Of a stretch of 64,000 nucleotides of DNA, positions 27,502 through 35,917 are shown piece by piece. The notes beneath the pieces are model-generated. The model had not been told where the DNA came from. It saw only the letters and a program-made list of their open reading frames with translations, and searched no databases. This DNA is from Microcoleus sp. FACHB-672 (GTDB lineage: Bacteria > Cyanobacteriota > Cyanobacteriia > Cyanobacteriales > Oscillatoriaceae): NCBI RefSeq assembly GCF_014695725.1, contig NZ_JACJOU010000025.1, positions 1-64,000 on the forward strand, written 5' to 3'. The position numbers and the translations under genes were made by a program. How positions within the stretch are numbered: position 1 is the first letter of the stretch; each line of letters starts with the position of its first letter.

Positions 27502-27954
27502 TTACGCTACCTTGCCTAAGTGCATATGCAATAGAGGAAACGGCCTGCCGGTGCTATCTAACTCCGAACGCCCTTCTACCTCGAACCCCATCCGCTTATA
27601 GAACTCTAGTGCCTCTTCATTCTGCTCGTTCACATCAACCTTTGTCGCACCGAGCCTCTTAACAGCATAATCTAGCAGTTGGCGTCCGATCCCCTGCCGT
27701 CTCCAGATTGGATGAATGAACAGCATCTCGACCTTGCCCTCTGCCACGCCAACGAAGCCGGCTACTTGATCGGCCTCATCACGCACGCAAACCAGATCCG
27801 CTATATGTGGAAGCTCATTACTTATCAGCGGCTTGAAGAACTGGATGTCAGCTTCGGAAAGGAATCGGTGTGTTTCGCGGACGGAGGCTTCCCACACTTT
27901 GACGATGCGCGGGAAGTCTTCCTGATTGACTGGAGAGATGCTTTCTTGCGGCAT
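27502..27954 (-). CDS. GNAT N-acetyltransferase, YjaB-like
   Basis: Acetyl-CoA-dependent N-acetyltransferase of 150 aa. The acetyl-CoA loop is RRQGIGRQLLDYA near residue 80. The C-terminal block VDVNEQNEEALEFYKRMGF followed by GRSELDSTGRPFPLL closely resembles E. coli YjaB, as does the N-terminal WEASVRETHRFL. The ATG at 27954 is chosen because AAGG lies just upstream and the length to the conserved Trp matches YjaB; a GTG at 28026 would add 24 residues. An attC-like palindrome follows its stop and an integrase relic is divergent, so it looks like an integron cassette gene. Confidence 0.88.
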   Translation of the reverse strand: MPQESISPVNQEDFPRIVKVWEASVRETHRFLSEADIQFFKPLISNELPHIADLVCVRDEADQVAGFVGVAEGKVEMLFIHPIWRRQGIGRQLLDYAVKRLGATKVDVNEQNEEALEFYKRMGFEVEGRSELDSTGRPFPLLHMHLGKVA

Positions 27955-28052
27955 ATTGCCCTTCATCCTGATCAGATCTAGCACCATCTGCGTCCTGGCG
28001 GTATAAGAACTAAGCTCACTAGGCACATGGTGTAACTTTGACTCAACTGCTG

Positions 28053-28270
28053 ATGGAAGCGCGCTCTAAAAAGCGTTTAGATTAAGTGCGAGACGCAATT
28101 GAGATCAAGAATTACGCCGACCGCACCGAAGAGACCTAAGTGCAGTGGGTTAAGCACTATATCCTGTTTCAGGATAACCGGCATCCCAACTGTATGGGAC
28201 ATATCGGGCTGTGCAAGATCAGTTTGCCGATTCTACCCAAAATTAGGCACTCACTGGACTGTTGTTGTCT
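28053..28270 (+). pseudogene. Decayed integron-type tyrosine integrase (IntI-like), N-terminal part
   Basis: From the ATG at 28053 the frame reads MEARSKKRLD, stop, VRDAIEIKNYADRTEET, stop, VQWVKHYILFQDNRHPNCMG. Ignoring the TAA codons at 28083 and 28137, this matches the N-terminal SAM-like domain typical of integron integrases (pattern VRDAI-LKHYS-RTEE-YV-WI-RYI-FH-KRHP--MG). After a short deletion and frameshift the frame from 28211 gives DSTQN, stop, ALTGLLLS, matching the next conserved block (STQNQAL-ALLFLY). The catalytic domain with the Arg and Tyr residues is missing. It is transcribed away from the acetyltransferase, the normal intI/cassette arrangement. Confidence 0.72.
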
Positions 28271-28723
28271 CCCCATATAAAAAGCTTTAGGTGATTTATC
28301 AGCTTTTATCTGAATTTTTAGCTCAAGAATAAAAACAATTTTTGAGTTTTACTTCCTCCATTCATACTGCTGTCAAAGTTCTGACTTTTCAGTTCCTTCG
28401 TTCTTTTTGTAAAGATGTTCAACCGGCATCCTCATTCAAATGCGTTTTAATCAGCCGGCACCTTCTGAAATATGTGTCAATCTCGTAGCAACTAATACAT
28501 CCGCAGCACATTAGTAGTCAGCGATCTGTACCGCAGACAACTCAATTATTCATGAGGTATCAGTTGATTTGCGATTACCAATTCAAGCTCAGCATTATTG
28601 ATGCCGGCAAGAGAAAGACTATCTTTGGTCGTAGAAAGGAATCTACAGAAAGAGCGATTGCTGATAGGTAAGGAAAGCTTTATTCCTAATGTAGAGATCA
28701 AAAAATTTCCAAGGAACAGTAAT
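28271..28723. other. Gene-free stretch after the integrase relic
   Basis: This is AT-rich sequence with no recognisable gene. An upstream in-frame ATG at 28598 would extend the following SDR by 42 residues, but those residues look non-conserved. AAGGA just before 28724 supports the later start. Confidence 0.45.
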
Positions 28724-29584
28724 ATGCCAGTCGAAGAAAAGCAACAGCCGGCACAGCATCAGGATCAGCAACCAGGTCTTGAATCTGAGATGACGCCGCA
28801 ACCCAAAGCTGATGATTCCAAATATAAAGGCAGCGGCAAATTACTCGGTAAGGTCGCGTTTATCACCGGCGGCGATAGCGGCATCGGTCGCGCTGTGGCG
28901 ATTATGTATGCCAAAGAAGGCGCAAAAGTCGCCATTGGCTACCTCAACGAGGACGAAGACGCACAAGAAACAAAACGCATGGTGGAAGAACACAATACCG
29001 AGTGCCTCACCATTGCCGGCGACATTGGCGATGAAAAATTCTGCCAACAAGCGGTGCAACAGACGATTGACACCTTTGGTCAGCTCGATATTCTTGTCAA
29101 TAACGCCGCTGAACAGCACCCGCAACAAAGTATTACGGACATCACGGCTGAGCAGTTAGAACGTACCTTCCGCACCAATATTTTCTCGATGTTTTACCTG
29201 ACGAAGGCAGCGCTGCCACACATGAAAGAAGGAAGCGCGATTATCAACACAACGTCAGTAACTGCTTATCAAGGAAACCCGCAACTGCTTGATTATTCTT
29301 CCACAAAAGGGGCAATTGTTGCCTTTACCCGCTCTCTGTCGCAATCGTTAGTAGAGAAAGGTATTCGCGTTAATGGTGTGGCTCCTGGCCCTATCTGGAC
29401 GCCTCTCATTCCGTCCACTTTCTCAGAAGAAAAAGTTGAGAGTTTCGGTCAGCAAGTACCGATGAAACGAGCCGGTCAGCCAGAAGAAGTTGCACCTAGC
29501 TACGTGTTTTTAGCCTCGGATGACTCTTCTTATATGTCGGGTCAGATTTTGCACCCCAACGGCGGCAAAGTTGTGAATGGCTAA
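28724..29584 (+). CDS. Short-chain dehydrogenase/reductase, YghA/GSP39 type
   Basis: The 286-aa NAD(P)-dependent oxidoreductase has a polar, glutamine-rich N-terminal extension (residues 1-40) typical of the YghA/general stress protein 39 group. The classical SDR motifs follow: cofactor loop FITGGDSGIGRAVA near 48, LVNNAAEQ near 125, catalytic Ser in NTTSVTAYQG, and YSSTKGA (Tyr-X3-Lys) near 195. The block NGVAPGPIWTPLIPST is characteristic. The substrate is unknown; relatives are linked to general stress. A strong hairpin terminator follows. Confidence 0.93.
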   Translation: MPVEEKQQPAQHQDQQPGLESEMTPQPKADDSKYKGSGKLLGKVAFITGGDSGIGRAVAIMYAKEGAKVAIGYLNEDEDAQETKRMVEEHNTECLTIAGDIGDEKFCQQAVQQTIDTFGQLDILVNNAAEQHPQQSITDITAEQLERTFRTNIFSMFYLTKAALPHMKEGSAIINTTSVTAYQGNPQLLDYSSTKGAIVAFTRSLSQSLVEKGIRVNGVAPGPIWTPLIPSTFSEEKVESFGQQVPMKRAGQPEEVAPSYVFLASDDSSYMSGQILHPNGGKVVNG

Positions 29585-29627
29585 ATTGCTTAATGGCGGA
29601 GTGTACAGTGAAGAATGAAAAGTCGTG

Positions 29628-29684
29628 AGTGATGAGCGGTTAGTGACAGGAAAAAACTAATCGCTCATCACTTTAAGTTTTTGC
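29628..29684 (+). terminator. Hairpin terminator after the SDR gene
   Basis: The arms AGTGATGAGCGGTTAGT (29628-29644) and ACTAATCGCTCATCACT (29656-29672) pair over 17 bp with a single wobble, followed by TTTAAGTTTTTGCTTTT. Confidence 0.8.
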
Positions 29685-29767
29685 TTTTCTTGGGAAACTT
29701 GCAACTTTTACATTAAATTCAGTTAAATGTCAAAATAGTAAGCTTGATGAGCCTGATAGGAAATTGA

Positions 29768-30247
29768 ATGAATCAACAAGGGAATGTAGGCGGAATGCTA
29801 ATAGCAGCCGGCATCTTGCTCGGCATGAGTGCAGCCGGCTTTTTTGATGGAATTGTGCTGCACGAAATCTTACAATGGCACCAAATGTTAACGAGTGTGA
29901 TGCCGCCGACCAGTCTTTCTAATGTCAAAGAAAATATGGTGTGGGACGGCTATTTTCACGCAGGGGTGTATGTGATCAACAGCGTGGGAATTTGGCTGCT
30001 GTGGCGTGCCGGCAAGCAGGGTGAGATAACGGCATCGTTTAGCACTTTCGGAGGCGCATTGCTGGTGGGTGCGGGTGGATTTAACCTGATCGAAGGTTTG
30101 ATCGACCACCAAATATTAGGCATACACCATGTCAAACCAGGGCCAAATCAACTCGCATGGGATTTGGGGTTTCTGGTGATCAGTGCGTTGCTAGTTGCTG
30201 CCGGCTGGATTTTATTACAGCGCCGGCAGCGTGATGTCACGGCATAA
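29768..30247 (+). CDS. DUF2243 membrane protein
   Basis: The 159-aa integral membrane protein has four hydrophobic helices (about residues 8-28, 65-80, 90-112 and 130-150). Conserved DUF2243 signatures are visible: GFFDGIVLHEILQWHQML, ENMVWDGYFHAG and GGFNLIEGLIDHQILGIHHV. The repeated histidines within or near the helices suggest metal or haem ligation, but no function is established to my knowledge. It is a single gene with its own terminator. Confidence 0.88.
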   Translation: MNQQGNVGGMLIAAGILLGMSAAGFFDGIVLHEILQWHQMLTSVMPPTSLSNVKENMVWDGYFHAGVYVINSVGIWLLWRAGKQGEITASFSTFGGALLVGAGGFNLIEGLIDHQILGIHHVKPGPNQLAWDLGFLVISALLVAAGWILLQRRQRDVTA

Positions 30248-30261
30248 GGTGATTATAAAAA

Positions 30262-30306
30262 AAAGACATAAAAAGGGAGGCATTTAAAAGTCTCCTTTTT
30301 TTTATG
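30262..30306 (+). terminator. Rho-independent terminator of the DUF2243 gene
   Basis: ACATAAAAAGGGAG (about 30268-30281) pairs with CTCCTTTTTTTTATGT (about 30292-30307) with small bulges. The flanking A and T runs mean it could work in both directions. Confidence 0.7.
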
Positions 30307-30325
30307 TGCTGCCGGCGCACATTCT

Positions 30326-30583
30326 TTAATTATCCGTTAATAAGTTTAAAACTTTTTCTTTCTGTTGCTGAACTAGGTGTTGCTGTTGCTCAGCTCGTTC
30401 AGCCAGTTCAGCGAGCTTTTTTCCTTGTTGTTCAACTTTCTCAGCCAGTTCAGCAAGCTTTTTTCCTTGTTGCTTAACTTGTTCAGCTTGCTGCTGAAAG
30501 CTCTCATCTAGCCGCGGAGGTGGCCAATGTTTGTATTTTTTGTCCATCTCACTAACTGGCTCTAACGCTCTGTAAATAGGCAT
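30326..30583 (-). CDS. Small coiled-coil protein
   Basis: The 85-aa hydrophilic protein has a C-terminal half built of a 14-residue reiteration, QQGKKLAELAEKVE then QQGKKLAELAERAE, a clear heptad coiled coil. The N-terminus MPIYRALEPVSEMDKKYKHW resembles none I know. It sits between two hairpin terminators with only about 30 bp on its 5' side, so its promoter must overlap the terminator of the hemerythrin gene or it depends on read-through. It may be a fragment of a larger coiled-coil tail. Confidence 0.55.
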   Translation of the reverse strand: MPIYRALEPVSEMDKKYKHWPPPRLDESFQQQAEQVKQQGKKLAELAEKVEQQGKKLAELAERAEQQQHLVQQQKEKVLNLLTDN

Positions 30584-30611
30584 AAAAGCTATCTTTAACT
30601 CCTTTAAATGG

Positions 30612-30653
30612 TTACAAAACCCCCACCACTTAAGTGATGGGGGTTTTGTTTAA
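30612..30653 (-). terminator. Strong bidirectional terminator after the hemerythrin gene
   Basis: ACAAAACCCCCA and TGGGGGTTTTGT form long complementary arms around the palindromic centre CACTTAAGTG. On the minus strand it lies about 50 bp past the hemerythrin-domain stop at 30706. Confidence 0.85.
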
Positions 30654-30705
30654 AGAGAGCAGCGAATTATGTCAGCTAGCAACTCAAGATTAGGTTAGCT
30701 TCTGA

Positions 30706-31737
30706 TTACTTGCTAGAAGCTGCCAATTGGTCTTGAACCTTGCTTTTTGCTGTCTTGAACTCGGTAGCCATTTGCTTTTGCTGTTCGTCGCTGAAATTGT
30801 CACGGATTTTCGGGAACATTTCAGTTTCTTCTTGACGAACGTGATGCATCACCGCATCCATTAGCCGCTTAACATTGTCCTTGAAGTTCGGCGCAGAGGG
30901 GTTCAAAGACTTGATTTGTTCGAGCATCTGCTTCATTTCAGCTTGCTCGCTGTACAAATCTTGAGTTTCAGGGTAGTAAGAACGCACTGCGGGGTAGACA
31001 ATTTGCTCTTCGGCTTCTGAGTGGGCGCTCAAATCCTTGTAAATTTGACCGAAATATTCTTGCAGTTTTTGAGGATCGTCAGTCCCTTGAACTTGCATAA
31101 AGAGGGTGTTGACTTTGGTGTGATCCATACGAATGAGATCGCGGATGCTCATCTCATCATCGGTGCGGGAAACGACGCTGCCGGCGACTCCAGTAAAGGC
31201 TGCAACTGCGTCTTGAACTCGTGCCCAAATACCTTGATCCGGATCTTTGCCGGTAAGCTCACGAACACCCAGAATTTCTAAAATTCCTTTGAGTTGTTCT
31301 TGATGAGCGCGGTTTTCAAAGTTAACTGTATTCAAAGGAGTGATGGCGGCTTCAATGTCAGCACCAACAACCTGAGCGGCTTTATGAACTAACAACCCTT
31401 TCATGGCTTGAGCGTGCTTGAGCAGTTCATGCTGAGAGAACTTCTCATAAACAGTCAGCTCAGAACCTTGCATCAGTTCTTGAGTCTTTTTAATCAACTC
31501 CTGAGTTGTTTGTTTTGGCTCTCCTTTGACACCATACTGAACGATTACGGTGTCAAGAATGCCCAGGTTTTTTTGATCGTCTTCGAGCATATCTCTGACG
31601 CGCTTGCAAATCTCTTGATCGCTACAAGCATTTAAAAGAGCTTGCTCGTTGGATATGAGTAGGTTTTGCAACGCTTTCATATCTGCCAATTTAGTGGCAA
31701 TTGCTTGACGCTTGGTGTCTTCAAGAGTCACTGGCAT
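30706..31737 (-). CDS. Hemerythrin HHE-domain protein
   Basis: The 343-aa protein has an N-terminal helical, ferritin-like half (1-160) and a C-terminal hemerythrin/HHE cation-binding domain. Candidate diiron ligands are His in IRMDHTKVNTLF near 205, the HSEAEEQIVYPAV helix near 238 (His, Glu) and HHVRQEETEMFP near 297 (His, Glu). Such domains bind O2 or NO, or buffer iron and oxidative stress. A clear GAGGAG ribosome binding site precedes the ATG at 31737. It appears to be a single gene with a strong terminator. Confidence 0.9.
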   Translation of the reverse strand: MPVTLEDTKRQAIATKLADMKALQNLLISNEQALLNACSDQEICKRVRDMLEDDQKNLGILDTVIVQYGVKGEPKQTTQELIKKTQELMQGSELTVYEKFSQHELLKHAQAMKGLLVHKAAQVVGADIEAAITPLNTVNFENRAHQEQLKGILEILGVRELTGKDPDQGIWARVQDAVAAFTGVAGSVVSRTDDEMSIRDLIRMDHTKVNTLFMQVQGTDDPQKLQEYFGQIYKDLSAHSEAEEQIVYPAVRSYYPETQDLYSEQAEMKQMLEQIKSLNPSAPNFKDNVKRLMDAVMHHVRQEETEMFPKIRDNFSDEQQKQMATEFKTAKSKVQDQLAASSK

Positions 31738-31925
31738 ACTTGGTTCTCCTCTTATTTAAACGTCCGTTATCGGATGCTTTTATTAGCTTATTGGAGTTGT
31801 CCAACTTTGCTCATCCTTCTGCCGGCAGATTTGACTAAACCAGAAGTGTTAAAAAAACTTAACGATTGACAGATTGCATTACAAGCTTTGGGTTATAGTA
31901 CATACCAAAAGAGAGACTCGGCAAT

Positions 31926-33062
31926 TTAACAACGCTGATATCTCATCCCCGGCAATTGAGTTACCAAGCCCAACAATTCTAGTTGCAATAAAGCACTAGA
32001 AACCGCTCCAGCTGCTAAGCCCGCTTCTTGCATAATTGAATCTAATGATGTTGCTTCCGCCGGCACGACTTGCAAGACTTTAGCGAGTTCTGGTTCCAAT
32101 TGCGGCACTGGCGCTTTCTCAAATAAAGACAATTGTGCAGATACAGGATGTACTGCTTCTGTCGTGGTATCTATCGGGGGCATCGCGCCCAGCATTTCTA
32201 ATAGATGACCCTCATTTAAAATCACCTGTGCGCCCTTACTCAACAACCCTAAACAACCGAGCGAGTTAGGATTATCGAGCGATCCCGGCAGTACATAAAC
32301 ATCACGACAAAAGTCGTTTGCCAAGTGTGCAGTAATTAAAGCACCCGATTTTGTAGGCGCTTCCATCACCAGCACCGCCCGAGTCAAACCGGCAATAATT
32401 CGATTGCGCTGGGGAAAGTGGGCACGATCCGGCCCAGTTCCGGCTGGATACTCACTTAATACCGCTCCCTGCTTCAGAATTGCCTCGTACAGAAGCCGGT
32501 TGCGCGGCGGATAGACGATATCAACGCCGGTGCCCAAAATCGCCAGAGTGCGCCCACCGGCATCCAAACAGCCCTGATGCGCTTCTGTATCGATGCCGGC
32601 TGCCAGTCCAGAAACAATCGTAAAGCCACTTCTTGCCAAAGCCATACTGATTTTTCGCGTCCAGCGTTTGCCATACTCAGATGGTTCGCGGGTGCCAACA
32701 ATCGCCACCATCGGTATTTGTCCGAGAGTCTCTGCGCTGTTAATTTGCCCCCGGCAGTACAAAACCGGCGGTGGGTTGGGCGTTTCTAGCAGCAGGCGGG
32801 GATAGTCGGGATCTGCCGGCGTCCAGAAACAGGGATTTTGTTGTTGGTGCTGTTGTAGCAATTTGTCTGGCTGGATTTGGGATCGTCCTTGCACGACGCG
32901 TTCAACCGTATTTCGCCCAAATCCTTCTACTTGTCCCAACGCTGCCGGTGTGGCATTCCAAGCGGTTGCTAGGGTGCCAAAGTGCTGTTGCAGGCGTCTG
33001 AGGAACACCGGACCCACACCGGCAACTTTCGACCAGGCTAGCCAGTATGCACGTTCTTCCAC
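31926..33062 (-). CDS. dprA: DNA processing protein DprA
   Basis: Cytoplasmic protein of 378 aa that loads RecA onto incoming single-stranded DNA during natural transformation. The N-terminus has a helix-hairpin-helix region (VAGVGPVFLRRLQQHFG). The Rossmann-like core carries VGTREPSEYG, SGLAAGIDTEAH, GTGVDIVYPPRN and FPQRNRIIAGLTRAVLVMEA. The C-terminus (about 310-375) fits the DprA winged helix. The start is GTG at 33062. It lies 17 bp after the broken GNAT gene on the same strand. Its presence implies potential competence. Confidence 0.96.
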   Translation of the reverse strand: MEERAYWLAWSKVAGVGPVFLRRLQQHFGTLATAWNATPAALGQVEGFGRNTVERVVQGRSQIQPDKLLQQHQQQNPCFWTPADPDYPRLLLETPNPPPVLYCRGQINSAETLGQIPMVAIVGTREPSEYGKRWTRKISMALARSGFTIVSGLAAGIDTEAHQGCLDAGGRTLAILGTGVDIVYPPRNRLLYEAILKQGAVLSEYPAGTGPDRAHFPQRNRIIAGLTRAVLVMEAPTKSGALITAHLANDFCRDVYVLPGSLDNPNSLGCLGLLSKGAQVILNEGHLLEMLGAMPPIDTTTEAVHPVSAQLSLFEKAPVPQLEPELAKVLQVVPAEATSLDSIMQEAGLAAGAVSSALLQLELLGLVTQLPGMRYQRC

Positions 33063-33079
33063 TCATCCCCCATGTTTGA

Positions 33080-33619
33080 TTAAATGTCTGACGATTTCCA
33101 CTCGGATTCGAGAATGCTCATCACATAATAACTCCAATATTTATCACCAACTTTATAAGCATCTCTAAAATATCCTTCTTTCACAAACCCGACTTTTTCA
33201 TAACAAGAAACTCCTGCTATATTAAAATCAAACACTCCTATAGAAATGCGGTGCAGCTTCAACTCTTCAAATCCGAACAGCAAAAGTTTTTTTACCATTT
33301 GAGTTCCTATTCCTTGTCCTCTGAGGGAAGCTTCACCCACTAAAACTCTGGAAACGGTGCCAGACCTATTTTGCAGATCAATTCTATCAAGTTCGATGTG
33401 ACCCACGACTGCGAAGGTCTGAGTATCTACCGCTTTAAATATTTTTTTAGTGGGTTTCTCTCCCTCGGACATTTGAATATATTTTTCCAGTTAATTGTCA
33501 TCTAAGGGGTAAGTGAAGGTTGAAGGTGCCCATTGCTGGATTAGATCCGCAGAGGTGATCCAACCTATTAATCGGGCGAAATCATCGCGCTCAAACGGTT
33601 GCAATTCAATTTTTATCAT
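33080..33619 (-). pseudogene. RimJ/RimL-like GNAT acetyltransferase interrupted by one in-frame stop
   Basis: From the ATG at 33619 the frame gives MIKIELQPFERDDFARLIGW, continuing to FTYPLDDN, then TAA (33493-33491), then LEKYIQMSEGEKPTKKIF and on to a complete acetyltransferase ending at 33080. The acetyl-CoA loop LRGQGIGTQMVKKLL and the C-terminal YEKVGFVKEGYFRDA are intact. The reading frame is continuous except for codon 43, where a CAA-to-TAA change best explains the stop. Either the gene has just become a pseudogene, or translation restarts at the ATG at 33472 and yields a 130-aa truncated protein lacking the first strand and helix. Confidence 0.88.
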
Positions 33620-33666
33620 AAAATGCCGGTTAAACTGTCATTTAGTCAAATTGGCTAGTTAAAATT

Positions 33667-34281
33667 TTATGCTTTCCAATCGATAAAACGCGCATAAGCA
33701 TAAGCAATACTTTCAGAGACGATTGACCTAACTCCAGCGCTAGATTGCCACCAATTGTTAGCATCATAATCGAGAGGTTGGGCGGCAATGACGCCAACGC
33801 GAATTTCAGGCGCGAGGACTTGTTTAAAAATTAGCCAACTGCGGCGGGCATGAGGGCCAAATGTGTATAAATTAATTGCTTTGACTTCTAAATCGGAAGT
33901 AGATAACCATTGGCGTAGAGCAACCGCAGATGCTTGGGTTCGATGTTTGATGGCTGCCGGTGCCGGAACTGCGATTAAATTATCTGGCTCAAAGTTGAGA
34001 GCGATTAAAGTTGCGGCTGCAATTTCAGCAAAGGTTTTGTATTCCGCGAGATAGTAGCCTTTGGATAAAGGGCCGCCGGTTGTGATAAGTTTACGATAAC
34101 CCCCGCTTTTAAATTCATCGATAGAGGTTTTGATGGCATAATCTGGCAGCCATCCTTCGACGACTAAAATATCAGCCTGAACGGGAGAATTGAGGGCGAG
34201 AAAGGGATGGAGATGATTAATTGTCAACACGAGTATACTGATCGTCCTGAGCCGGGTAATTTCCCATCCCAAAGCCCTCAA
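33667..34281 (-). CDS. YdcF/DUF218-family protein
   Basis: About 204 aa with an N-terminal hydrophobic segment (about 13-30) then a DUF218 fold: ADILVVEGWLPDYAI, YRKLITTGGPLSKGYYLAEY, and HRTQASAVALRQWL. The family is linked to envelope polysaccharide or nucleotide handling, without firm function. The start is uncertain: the frame opens with TTG at 34281 and no ATG lies before the hydrophobic segment. It is separated by 57 bp from the DUF2301 gene upstream on the same strand. Confidence 0.75.
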   Translation of the reverse strand: MRALGWEITRLRTISILVLTINHLHPFLALNSPVQADILVVEGWLPDYAIKTSIDEFKSGGYRKLITTGGPLSKGYYLAEYKTFAEIAAATLIALNFEPDNLIAVPAPAAIKHRTQASAVALRQWLSTSDLEVKAINLYTFGPHARRSWLIFKQVLAPEIRVGVIAAQPLDYDANNWWQSSAGVRSIVSESIAYAYARFIDWKA

Positions 34282-34338
34282 AATTTATTGTTGTTTGCTA
34301 GAGATGGGCGATTTTGATTTTTGTGAACTGATTGAAGA

Positions 34339-34998
34339 TCAAGCCTCCACTGAGCGTTGTTGATGCAAATAATCAAAGACGCTTTTATCTCCGATGTCGG
34401 GGGGAATTGCTTGAAAGGCTTTGCGAAGTGCGAAGACTAAGAATAAAATTGCCCAACCGGCTAGTAATGTTTTCTCCACCGGCACCGGCAAGACTCCAGT
34501 AAGATGCCCCAGCAGCAACACCGGCACTAAGGGTGTCAGCAGTTTGGTTTCAAAACGGTTAAAACAAAAGGCTTCTTTAAAGAAAATTCCGGTTAGTGCG
34601 GCGAAGGTGAAGCCGGCACCGAGCAAGGTGACTGGGTGGTTGTAAACTGTTAAAGCCAGCGCTTCGCTATTTTGCAGGGCTAAAACGCCGGCGGTGATGC
34701 CACCAATTAGCCAAAATATTTGCAGCAGCCGGTGTAAACTGGCGAGGTAGATATGAATGGTGACTAAGCTGACGCCGAGGCCGAGAGAGAAGCAGGCATA
34801 GAGGGGCGTCAGGGCATTTAGGGTTGCGGGAGTGTTGCCCAAAAGTAATACCAGCAGGCTGCCGGCGGCAAAACTGAGTGCTGCAACCATCAAGCCGGTG
34901 CGGTAGATGAGAACGCCGGTGCGGTCGCTTTGAGTAATGGTAAACTGGCCAAACTGGCCTTGATAGACTTCTGGTTCAGATTCCGTCAGTTGTGTCAT
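34339..34998 (-). CDS. DUF2301 integral membrane protein
   Basis: The 219-aa protein has about six transmembrane helices covering most of residues 30-200. The start YQGQFGQFTITQSDRTGVLI and the central GIFFKEAFCFNRFETKLLTP are typical of the cyanobacterial DUF2301 family. The polar C-terminus after residue 200 is probably cytoplasmic. The function is unknown. It may be co-transcribed with the YdcF-like gene. Confidence 0.85.
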   Translation of the reverse strand: MTQLTESEPEVYQGQFGQFTITQSDRTGVLIYRTGLMVAALSFAAGSLLVLLLGNTPATLNALTPLYACFSLGLGVSLVTIHIYLASLHRLLQIFWLIGGITAGVLALQNSEALALTVYNHPVTLLGAGFTFAALTGIFFKEAFCFNRFETKLLTPLVPVLLLGHLTGVLPVPVEKTLLAGWAILFLVFALRKAFQAIPPDIGDKSVFDYLHQQRSVEA

Positions 34999-35078
34999 GG
35001 TTCGTTCTTATCTATCAACTGCAAAGGGACTGCTCTCAGGCTACACTTTATTTATAAACCTGCGTCGGGTAAAAAGAA

Positions 35079-35750
35079 ATGTCTAAATCTGATAAGAGCA
35101 AAAATCGCAGTCGGCTTAACCCTTCATCAGACGATCAGAAGGTTATTGAAATTGATGAAACCGTTGTTTGTAGAGTTTCCGAAAGAACGAAAAAAGCAGA
35201 AAATAATTTGCCCAATTTTTTAGGCCATTTTCCTGAGATAGCTGAAAAGGTTAATTTTATCAAAGTGCTTAGTAATGGGGAATTTGAAGTTGTTTTAAAC
35301 AAAGACTTAATGGATGAAGACAACGGAGAATTTGAGAAAATAGAAGAATTTGAAAAAAGACTAAAATTAATTCTAGAAAATAAAACAATAGAAGTTAATG
35401 AAAAAAACTTACTTCTTTATATGGAATATCTTAAGAAAAATATTGAAATTCCATGCCAGCTTACGGGAAGCGAAGACTTTGACTGGGAAGAACAGTATGT
35501 GATTGGGGACGGCAATAAAAAAGAATATGAAAAATTAAAGAAAACCAACCCTTCCTACACAGATACCTTCAAGTTTCTTAAATTCAACGGTTATATTAAT
35601 GAAGCAGACGGTCTTTTAGTAGACGTTCAGCGCACAACTGATCGTAAAAAATTTACACTTCCCCTATCATATTTGGAAGCAACAGAAGAAGGCTCTGCTA
35701 ATTATCAACTCCTGGATGATTATGCCGTTTGGTTTGTTAATTATCAGTAA
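35079..35750 (+). CDS. Hypothetical acidic protein
   Basis: The 223-aa soluble, highly charged protein (rich in Glu, Lys and Asn) has no signal or membrane segment. The C-terminal half has a compact-looking block: IPCQLTGSEDFDWEEQYVIG, KKTNPSYTDTFKFL and the terminal DDYAVWFVNYQ. I have a vague recollection of this block in proteins annotated as calcium-binding but cannot confirm it. Codon use is AT-rich and no GCCGGC occurs in the gene, unlike its neighbours, suggesting more recent arrival. Confidence 0.6.
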   Translation: MSKSDKSKNRSRLNPSSDDQKVIEIDETVVCRVSERTKKAENNLPNFLGHFPEIAEKVNFIKVLSNGEFEVVLNKDLMDEDNGEFEKIEEFEKRLKLILENKTIEVNEKNLLLYMEYLKKNIEIPCQLTGSEDFDWEEQYVIGDGNKKEYEKLKKTNPSYTDTFKFLKFNGYINEADGLLVDVQRTTDRKKFTLPLSYLEATEEGSANYQLLDDYAVWFVNYQ

Positions 35751-35917
35751 AAACCGGCAGCCCATGAAAACAGAAAATATTTTGTAAATCAACTTAAGCT
35801 TAACTAATATCTGTACAAAAACGTGCCCCTTTACCGCTCATCTGCCTGCCGGCACGCTGCACTATCATCAGCAGTTAAATAAAGCTCCCATTTCACCACT
35901 TTAAATATTTATAAATA

